From an uncultured Erysipelotrichaceae bacterium (GTDB taxonomy: Bacteria > Bacillota_I > Bacilli_A > Erysipelotrichales > Erysipelotrichaceae), in contig CACZPD010000155.1 of assembly GCA_902782955.1 (NCBI GenBank), positions 1-6,251 on the forward strand: 6,251 nt of DNA, written 5' to 3'. Below the pieces are notes generated by a model. It saw only the letters and a program-made list of their open reading frames with translations, was not told the origin of the DNA and did not search any database. The stretch's first letter is position 1; every line of letters begins with the position of its first letter. Below are positions 1 to 6,251 of the stretch, piece after piece. The translations under genes and the position numbers were made by a program.

Positions 1-546
1 GAAGGACAGCGGATCTTCGGTGAAAACCGGGCTGCGGAACTGAAGCAGAAAGCGGAAGTCCTGCCGGAAGACATCGAATGGCATTTTATCGGACATCTGC
101 AGAAAAACAAAGTGCGCCAGGTCGTGCCCCACGTCTCCTGTATCCAGTCACTGGATTCTTTGGAGCTCGCTGCCCTGATCGAAAAAGAAGCTGCCCGTGA
201 AAACCGGGTAATACGTGCCTTTGCGGAATTCCATCTGGCAGTGGATGATACAAACAAAACAGGTCTGTCAAAAGAAAATGCCGTATCCTTCATCCGGGAA
301 TGCGCTCAATATGTGCATATCGATCTGTGCGGCATCATGTGCATGGGTCCGCATACGGAAGATACCGCTAAGATACATTCTGTATTTGCGGAGGGTGAAG
401 AACTCTTCCGCATGCTGCAGAAAGAATTCGGATCAGACAAGATCCGTACTCTTTCCATGGGCATGAGCGACGACTACCGGATCGCCCTGGAACATTCCAG
501 CAATATGGTCCGGATCGGCACATATCTATTTGAAGACGATCAGTAA
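1..546 (+). CDS. yggS: YggS/PLPBP-family PLP-binding protein, 5' truncated by window edge
   Basis: This is the last 181 residues of a pyridoxal-5'-phosphate-binding protein of the YggS/YlmE/PROSC family, cytosolic proteins involved in vitamin B6 homeostasis that bind PLP but have no proven catalytic activity. Reading frame 1 is open from the first base. It gives FGENR at residues 6-10, WHFIGHLQKNK at 27-37, SMGMS at 152-156 and MVRIGTYLF near the C-terminus, all family signatures in the usual order. The family is about 220-235 residues long, so roughly 40-50 are missing on the left, including the PLP-binding lysine. The loop usually read as GST before the VRIG motif is SSN here (166-168), a mild departure at the cofactor phosphate site. 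In many Firmicutes this gene sits beside sepF and ylmG. Here the next gene, 21 bases on, is a phospholipase C-like gene, so the two are probably co-transcribed. The family call is secure; the true start lies outside the window. Confidence 0.93.
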   Translation, partial: EGQRIFGENRAAELKQKAEVLPEDIEWHFIGHLQKNKVRQVVPHVSCIQSLDSLELAALIEKEAARENRVIRAFAEFHLAVDDTNKTGLSKENAVSFIRECAQYVHIDLCGIMCMGPHTEDTAKIHSVFAEGEELFRMLQKEFGSDKIRTLSMGMSDDYRIALEHSSNMVRIGTYLFEDDQ

Positions 547-567
547 TCACTATAAGGAGAACATTAT

Positions 568-1440
568 ATGCCAGCAGCCACAACACATGTTCAGTTTGCG
601 GAAGATGTCTATGCCCTTCTGCCTCCGGAGTATCAGAAGAAGATTGCCGATTTTCCCCTGTTCTGGCTCGGGTCACAGGGACCGGATATGCTTCTGTTCT
701 CAAAAGCCTCGCTTCTGCCGGGCAGTCTGAAGAAATACGGAGGACTCCTGCATCACGACAAACCGTGGGAGGTGATCTCCTTCTTCAAAGAGAAAATGGA
801 AGATGACCCTGTTATGTGCAGCTATTATTACGGATACCTGTGCCATTACGCGCTGGATTCCTGTGCCCACCCCCTCGTATGGGCTGTCTCTCAGGAAGAA
901 CATGAACGTACACATGTCCGCGCAGGCGAGATCCATGTCAGGCTGGAAGCAGAGCTGGATGTATGGATCATGAACCAGCGGGGACATGACATACAGGAAT
1001 ATGATGTCTATAAAAAAATGAGGATCTCACGTCCAAACGCAAAGAAACTCGCCGGAATATTTGAAGAGATGTTCCGCGCAGTCTTCCATATTGAGATCCC
1101 GGCGGAAAAGATCGTCCAGAGCATCAATGACACATGGCTGATGACAAGGATCCTGAAACCTTCATCCCAGCTGAAATACAATGTGATCCGGAAAGCGGAA
1201 GACCTTCTGCACCTGCCGCATCCCGCCTCTTCGATGATGCTGATCGGAAAGCATGATCAGAAGATCCTCAATCTGAATCACATTGCCTATCCGCTGAAAT
1301 TCGATCCCGAAAAAGCCATCAGCGCATCGCTGCCCGAACTGTACGGCAAAGCGGTCTGGCTCGCAAAAAAAATCATTACTGATCTGAACAGTAATGATAT
1401 TACGGTAAATTTCAATGGTGAACCGGTCACTCAGGAATGA
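568..1440 (+). CDS. Zinc-dependent phospholipase C-like protein, no signal peptide
   Basis: This 290-residue protein belongs to the zinc-dependent phospholipase C superfamily (Zn_dep_PLPC type). Compared by eye with Bacillus cereus PLC, the paired metal motifs H118-x3-D122 and H142-x3-E146 are matched by H93-x3-D97 (in YLCHYALDSCAHP) and H123-x3-E127 (in HVRLEAEL). H101 fits the intervening histidine. D40 in LGSQGPD and H62/H63 fit D55 and H69. Family members cleave phosphodiester head groups of phospholipids, but these Clostridia-type relatives are mostly uncharacterised. The N-terminus (MPAATTHVQFAEDV) has no hydrophobic signal segment, so the protein is probably cytosolic, unlike secreted PLC toxins, and its substrate is unknown. 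The start is fixed by an AAGGAG ribosome site at 554-559, eight bases before the ATG. It follows yggS after 21 bases, and its stop codon lies inside a terminator hairpin. The fold and metal site are well supported; the activity is inferred. Confidence 0.8.
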   Translation: MPAATTHVQFAEDVYALLPPEYQKKIADFPLFWLGSQGPDMLLFSKASLLPGSLKKYGGLLHHDKPWEVISFFKEKMEDDPVMCSYYYGYLCHYALDSCAHPLVWAVSQEEHERTHVRAGEIHVRLEAELDVWIMNQRGHDIQEYDVYKKMRISRPNAKKLAGIFEEMFRAVFHIEIPAEKIVQSINDTWLMTRILKPSSQLKYNVIRKAEDLLHLPHPASSMMLIGKHDQKILNLNHIAYPLKFDPEKAISASLPELYGKAVWLAKKIITDLNSNDITVNFNGEPVTQE

Positions 1441-1451
1441 GTGGCTTTTTT
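1426..1451 (+). terminator. Rho-independent terminator overlapping the phospholipase-like stop codon
   Basis: The arms GTCACTCA (1426-1433) and TGAGTGGC (1438-1445) form an eight-pair stem with one G-U pair around a GGAA tetraloop of the GNRA type, followed directly by six T (1446-1451). The TGA stop of the upstream gene (1438-1440) is the start of the 3' arm, and the T-run contains part of the stop codon of the convergent gene. The T-run is on the plus strand only, so it should terminate the yggS-phospholipase transcript and not the opposing one. Confidence 0.85.
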
Positions 1452-1842
1452 AATTCTCTGTCAGTCCCCATGCAGGGATTTCTTTACCTCTGCGGATCAG
1501 GACGGTTTTCTGATAATCTGTCTGATTCAGAAAATGGAGAACATCCAGAATTTCGTCTTCCGTACAGCCGGCAAGAACTTTGACATCAAGTTCTTTCTGC
1601 AGAATATCTACAGCGACCACCAGCGCGGTCATCGTATTTCTGGAACCGGAACCTGCATATACTGTCACCCCGTCCCCGCTGGTGCTGATCGTTTCCTTCA
1701 GATATCCGTAATCTGTCGGATAGATCAGATTCGGAAATTTAGGATGAATATCATTTTTCTTTCTTGTGATCACCAGTTTGCTGGAGAGGAAGAGCGTATC
1801 GATCTTCTGCCAGAAATATGCGTTGTTTTCGTATTGTGCCAT
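1450..1842 (-). CDS. Family I inorganic pyrophosphatase-like protein, degenerate active site
   Basis: This 130-residue protein resembles the short 'inorganic pyrophosphatase' proteins of Firmicutes. The clearest match to family I soluble pyrophosphatases is YPTDYGYL (41-48), which fits the YPxNYGY(I/V) segment of E. coli Ppa, followed by STSGDGVTV (53-61), where E. coli has SLDGDPVDV. In that alignment only the middle metal-binding aspartate is kept (D57 for D67): D65 is replaced by S55 and D70 by T60. D86 and K88 can be aligned with D102 and K104. The protein is about 45 residues shorter than E. coli Ppa. It may therefore have weak or altered phosphohydrolase activity, or act on another phosphorylated ligand; calling it a working PPase would be unsafe. 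The ATG has an AAGGGGA ribosome site (1851-1857) and its own promoter. It is convergent with the phospholipase-like gene, with only nine bases between the stop codons. Confidence 0.72.
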   Translation of the reverse strand: MAQYENNAYFWQKIDTLFLSSKLVITRKKNDIHPKFPNLIYPTDYGYLKETISTSGDGVTVYAGSGSRNTMTALVVAVDILQKELDVKVLAGCTEDEILDVLHFLNQTDYQKTVLIRRGKEIPAWGLTEN

Positions 1843-1872
1843 TGTAATAATCCCCTTAAGCTAAGCGTGTTT

Positions 1873-1901
1873 ATTATATGACATCAAAGCAAAAATGTAA
1901 A
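1873..1901 (-). promoter_or_regulatory. Sigma-A-type promoter of the pyrophosphatase-like gene
   Basis: On the minus strand, TTTACA (1901-1896) is followed after exactly 17 bases by a perfect TATAAT (1878-1873). Transcription would begin near 1866 and give a leader of about 24 bases carrying the ribosome site for the gene starting at 1842. This is the best sigma-A match in the window. A palindrome covers its -35 box, which suggests repressor control. Confidence 0.82.
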
Positions 1902-1912
1902 TAAATTACATT
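1894..1912. promoter_or_regulatory. Palindromic operator-like site over the -35 box
   Basis: AATGTAA (1894-1900) and TTACATT (1906-1912) are perfect seven-base inverted arms around an ATAAA spacer. The site covers the -35 hexamer of the promoter for the pyrophosphatase-like gene, where a bound repressor would block RNA polymerase. A related sequence, 12 of 15 identical over the core TGTAAATAAATTACA, lies at 3327-3341 on the promoter of the ArsR operon. The binding protein is not known; the ArsR repressor encoded at 2482-2811 is the obvious local candidate. On the minus strand the hairpin is followed by a few T, but its A/T-rich stem is too weak to call a terminator for the exonuclease gene. 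Confidence 0.5.
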
Positions 1913-1927
1913 AATCTGAAAATTTTT

Positions 1928-2485
1928 TCAAAGCTCGTATATTCTTGTTCCGCAGTTTTCAAGCATTTCTTCCGGATCAAAGATGCCTGTCAGGTTCATG
2001 ATATTTACCGCGATCTGCAGACAGCCGAGAGCGTCGCTGAGGGCATTATGGTGATCCAGTTCGATCCCGAGATAACCGCACATATCATCCAGACGGTGGT
2101 GTTCAAGGGACGGAAATGCCTTCCGGGACAGTTCGACCGTATCAAAATATCGGATAAACGGAATCTTTCTTCCGGTATTGAGACATGCGGCTTTCAGACA
2201 GCCCATATCGAAACGGGCATTATGCGCGCAGACCAGGCTGTTTTCAAAAAAAGGCTTCATCTGCTCATAGACTTCCGCGAATTCCGGCGCATCTTTAACA
2301 TCGTACTTTGTAATGCCGTGGATCCGTGTGTTCCAAGACGAAAAAAAGCCCACATTCGCTTCCGGACGAATGAGAGAATAGTAGGTATCCGTCAGAACAC
2401 CGTCTTCCATGACTGCGATGCCCACAGAACAGACGCTGGCCGGATCCTTGTTCGCCGTTTCAAAATCTATTGCCGTTATTCTCAT
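1928..2485 (-). CDS. DEDDh 3'-5' exonuclease, DnaQ/RNase T superfamily
   Basis: This 185-residue protein is a stand-alone exonuclease domain of the type found in the epsilon proofreading subunit and PolC. All DEDDh catalytic residues are present in order: D7 and E9 in Exo I (AIDFET), D93 in Exo II (HNARFDM), and H146 with D151 in Exo III (HNALSDA, the H-x4-D form). Such proteins remove nucleotides from 3' ends using two divalent metal ions. Whether the substrate is DNA or RNA cannot be told from the sequence. No polymerase, helicase or BRCT domain is attached. The ATG overlaps the stop codon of the upstream ArsR gene as ATGA (2482-2485), so translation is probably coupled, and the gene is the last of a three-gene minus-strand operon. 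The 66 bases between its stop and the -10 box of the next minus-strand gene contain no convincing terminator. Confidence 0.9.
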   Translation of the reverse strand: MRITAIDFETANKDPASVCSVGIAVMEDGVLTDTYYSLIRPEANVGFFSSWNTRIHGITKYDVKDAPEFAEVYEQMKPFFENSLVCAHNARFDMGCLKAACLNTGRKIPFIRYFDTVELSRKAFPSLEHHRLDDMCGYLGIELDHHNALSDALGCLQIAVNIMNLTGIFDPEEMLENCGTRIYEL

Positions 2486-2811
2486 TCCTTGATATGCTCG
2501 TATGCCATCTTATAAATATTGATAATATGATCATCTGCCATGGAATAATATACATTCTTGCCGGATTTTCTTGTCCGGACCAGTTTGGTTTTTTTCAGAC
2601 TGCCAAGCTGGTGACTGACCGCGGACGTACTCATTTCCAAAAGCGCCGCCAGATCACCCACACACAGTTCACTGACAAAAAGAGCATTCATGATCTTCAG
2701 TCTGGTGCTGTCCCCGAACATATCAAAGATAATGCTCATTTCATCGTAATCATCCTCGCACAGCATCTGAGCCCTGCATTTTTCAACAGCCGCTTCATCT
2801 ATCAGTTTCAT
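2482..2811 (-). CDS. ArsR/SmtB-family repressor with an SmtB-type alpha-5 zinc site
   Basis: This 109-residue winged-helix protein closely follows SmtB. FGDSTRLKIMNAL (32-44) leads into ELCVGDLAALL (48-58), the recognition helix STSAVSHQLGSLKK (61-74) and the wing RTRKSGKNVYYS (79-90). The C-terminal helix carries D93-x-H95-x10-H106-x2-E109, the same residues and spacing as the SmtB ligands D104, H106, H117 and E120. C50 matches SmtB C61, and C12 and C18 could form an N-terminal site. It is therefore predicted to be a dimeric repressor released from DNA by zinc or a similar ion. A strong AAAGGTGA ribosome site precedes the ATG. It follows the membrane-protein gene after three bases and overlaps the exonuclease start by four. 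ArsR sensors of this kind usually sit beside a metal efflux pump or P-type ATPase; none is in the window. Family and metal site are well supported; the regulated genes are inferred. Confidence 0.92.
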   Translation of the reverse strand: MKLIDEAAVEKCRAQMLCEDDYDEMSIIFDMFGDSTRLKIMNALFVSELCVGDLAALLEMSTSAVSHQLGSLKKTKLVRTRKSGKNVYYSMADDHIINIYKMAYEHIKE

Positions 2812-2814
2812 ATT

Positions 2815-4529
<1,715 letters not shown>

Positions 4530-4541
4530 TGAAAGGCTGCT

Positions 4542-5585
4542 ATGCTCAAATATTCCAAAACAAGTGATTTTGATTATGACCTGCCTGCGGAACTGATCGC
4601 CCAGACACCGCTGTCTGACAGATCTTCATCGCGGATGATGGTCATTCATAAAAACAACGGCAGGATCGAACACAGATCGTTCTCTTCCCTGCCGGAATAT
4701 CTGCGGGCAGGAGATGTCCTCGTCCGCAACAATACCCGTGTCATACCGGCACGGCTTTTCGGCGTCAAGGAGATCACCGGCGCGCATGTGGAAGTCCTGC
4801 TTCTGAAGCAGGAAGAAAACGACATCTGGGAATGCCTTGTCGGCAATGCCAAAGTCGTCAAACCCGATACGGTCGTTTCCTTCGGCGACGGCATCCTGAA
4901 AGCACAATGTGTCGCAATCGGGGAAAAAGGCATCCGGAAATTCCGGATGATCTATACAGGTATTTTCAACGAGATCCTGGACAAGCTCGGCAATGTTCCC
5001 CTGCCGCCTTATATCCGTGAAAAGCTGGATGATCCGGAACGGTATCAGACGGTTTACGCGCGGATCAGGGGATCCGCTGCGGCGCCTACCGCAGGACTGC
5101 ATTTTACGGATGAAGTATTCCGGCAGCTGAAAGAAAAAGGCGTCATTGTCGCCGACGTGACTCTCCATGTCGGTCTCGGGACATTCCGGCCGATGGATAC
5201 GGAAAACATTGAAGACCATGTCATGCACAGTGAGATGTATCAGATGCCGGAAGAGACAGCGGATATCCTGAATACCGCAAAAAAAGAAGGCCGCCGTATT
5301 TTCGCTGTCGGAACGACCTCTGTGCGCACACTGGAATCGGTTTGGAACCGTTTCGGTGAATTCCGTGAATGCACCGGGGATACGCAGCTCTTCATCTATC
5401 CCGGGTATGAGTGGCATACCATTGACGGTATGATAACGAATTTCCACCTGCCCAAATCAACTCTGATCATGATGATCGCAGCCTTTGCCGGCTATGACCT
5501 GACCATGGAGGCATACAGGAAAGCGGTGGAAGAAAGATATCGTTTCTTCTCGTTCGGGGACTGTATGTTGATCACCAATGAATGA
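4542..5585 (+). CDS. queA: S-adenosylmethionine:tRNA ribosyltransferase-isomerase
   Basis: QueA transfers and rearranges the ribosyl part of S-adenosylmethionine onto the preQ1 base already in tRNA, forming epoxyqueuosine with loss of adenine and methionine. The 347-residue product is of normal length and shows the family signatures in order: DLPAELIAQTPLSDRSSSRMMV near the N-terminus, NNTRVIPARLFG, LPPYI, GSAAAPTAGLHFT (177-189), TLHVGLGTFRP (207-217), TNFHLPKSTL (299-308) and YRFFSFGDCM (333-342). The ATG at 4542 has AAAGG (4532-4536) just upstream. Another ATG, overlapping the tgt stop at 4529, is out of frame and was rejected. The gene sits 12 bases after tgt and overlaps the following queH by eight bases, so the three form one operon. 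No residue loss or frameshift was seen. Confidence 0.98.
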   Translation: MLKYSKTSDFDYDLPAELIAQTPLSDRSSSRMMVIHKNNGRIEHRSFSSLPEYLRAGDVLVRNNTRVIPARLFGVKEITGAHVEVLLLKQEENDIWECLVGNAKVVKPDTVVSFGDGILKAQCVAIGEKGIRKFRMIYTGIFNEILDKLGNVPLPPYIREKLDDPERYQTVYARIRGSAAAPTAGLHFTDEVFRQLKEKGVIVADVTLHVGLGTFRPMDTENIEDHVMHSEMYQMPEETADILNTAKKEGRRIFAVGTTSVRTLESVWNRFGEFRECTGDTQLFIYPGYEWHTIDGMITNFHLPKSTLIMMIAAFAGYDLTMEAYRKAVEERYRFFSFGDCMLITNE

Positions 5586-6251
5586 AACCGAAGCATTCAG
5601 ACAGTATCTGCAGGAAAGAAAACAAAGTCCAAAGATCAATTACCATCAGGAAGCACTGAAGGAAATGGAACGGATCCGGGATAAAAAAGAGCAGAAACCG
5701 ACTTTACTGCTGCATGCCTGCTGCATCGTATGTGCCTGCTGGCCGCTGGATTTTCTGCATGATACATTTGATATAACGGTTCTGTTTCACAATCCCAATA
5801 TCTGGCCGGAAGAAGAATATGACCTGCGCCTTTCGGAATTCAGAAGATATCTGAAAGAGCGCTGGAACGATGAAATCCCCCTGATCGAAACACCTTACCG
5901 GGGGGAGGAATTCATGCAGAAGTTATCTTTCGGAAAAGACCATCCGGAAGGTTGGAAACGCTGTTTCTTCTGCTATGAAGAAAGAATGCGGTATGGATTC
6001 GCCATGGCGGACCGGGACGGATACGACTATTTCACGACCGTCATGACCTTCTCACGGCAGAAAGACAGTCAGAAATTCAATGAGATCGGTGCCCGCCTCC
6101 AGAAGGAGTTCAGCCATTCCAGATATTTCTTCTCTGACTTCAAAAAAGACAACGGCCAGCTGAAATCAAAAGCGATCTGTGAAGCCTACGATCTCTACCG
6201 GCAGAGCTACTGCGGATGCGTCTATTCAATGCTGAATCAGAAGGGAAACGA
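5578..6251 (+). CDS. queH: Epoxyqueuosine reductase QueH, 3' truncated by window edge
   Basis: QueH (formerly DUF208) reduces epoxyqueuosine in tRNA to queuosine. It is an iron-sulfur enzyme unrelated to the cobalamin-dependent QueG. The 224 visible residues contain the family cysteines: HACCIVC (46-52, double Cys C48-C49 and C52), RCFFCYEER (128-136, C129 and C132) and YCGC (211-214). Between them are FHNPNIWPEEEYDLR (70-84), DYFTTVMTFSRQKDSQKFNEIG (from 150), SDFKKDNG (186-193) and LYRQSYCGC, all typical. The first motif usually reads CCAPC, so Ile-Val replaces Ala-Pro. A helical stretch of about 40 residues precedes the double Cys, as in other Firmicutes forms. The ATG at 5578 overlaps the end of queA as ATGAATGA; there is no nearby strong ribosome site, so translational coupling is likely. 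The ATG at 5582 is in another frame. The stop codon lies beyond the window, probably close by. Confidence 0.95.
   Translation, partial: MNETEAFRQYLQERKQSPKINYHQEALKEMERIRDKKEQKPTLLLHACCIVCACWPLDFLHDTFDITVLFHNPNIWPEEEYDLRLSEFRRYLKERWNDEIPLIETPYRGEEFMQKLSFGKDHPEGWKRCFFCYEERMRYGFAMADRDGYDYFTTVMTFSRQKDSQKFNEIGARLQKEFSHSRYFFSDFKKDNGQLKSKAICEAYDLYRQSYCGCVYSMLNQKGN

Noticed and set aside
1441..1881. Plus-strand open frame of 146 codons opposite the pyrophosphatase-like gene.
   Set aside because: It is antisense to a recognisable gene, begins in a terminator, has no ribosome site and shows no protein-like pattern.
4626..5447. Minus-strand open frame of 273 codons opposite queA.
   Set aside because: queA is certain over the same bases; the reverse frame has no recognisable motif and no ribosome site.
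5582..5584. ATG within the queA stop region as an alternative start for the last gene.
   Set aside because: It is out of frame with the QueH motifs; the ATG at 5578 is in frame.

Overview
The window looks like an ordinary chromosomal segment of a low-to-mid GC Gram-positive bacterium (Bacillota), probably an anaerobe of the Clostridia or Erysipelotrichia type. The reasons are the AAGGAG-like ribosome sites, sigma-A-type TATAAT promoters, close similarity of Tgt, QueA, the ArsR regulator and the pyrophosphatase-like protein to Firmicutes forms, and the use of QueH for the last queuosine step. The lineage below phylum is an inference from recalled family patterns. No tRNA, rRNA, CRISPR array, insertion sequence or phage gene was seen.

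Layout from left to right. (1) Positions 1-1440, plus strand: the 3' part of a YggS/PLPBP-family PLP-binding protein gene, then after 21 bases a gene for a signal-less zinc-dependent phospholipase C-like protein, closed by a rho-independent terminator whose stem contains the stop codon. (2) Positions 1450-1842, minus strand: a small family I inorganic pyrophosphatase-like protein that has lost several catalytic aspartates. It has its own strong promoter, overlapped by a 19-base palindrome. (3) Positions 1928-3273, minus strand: a tight three-gene operon, in transcription order a two-helix membrane protein, an SmtB-type zinc-sensing ArsR repressor and a DEDDh exonuclease. (4) Positions 3396-6251, plus strand: the queuosine genes tgt, queA and queH. 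queH runs off the right edge. All plus-strand genes of this block are within 12 bases of each other or overlap.

How the genes fit together. The clearest functional unit is tgt-queA-queH: Tgt puts preQ1 into the wobble position of GUN-anticodon tRNAs, QueA converts it to epoxyqueuosine, and QueH reduces that to queuosine. preQ1 synthesis genes are not in the window. The divergent minus-strand operon carries a regulator with all four alpha-5 zinc ligands of SmtB but no metal transporter beside it. Two related TGTAA-type dyads lie on promoters in the window, one at the pyrophosphatase-like gene and one at the ArsR operon, so the repressor may control both. Nothing here is clearly a new defence or mobile system. 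The items most worth following are the orphan zinc sensor with its exonuclease and membrane partners, the paired dyads, the degenerate pyrophosphatase and the leader of tgt, which has no ribosome site.
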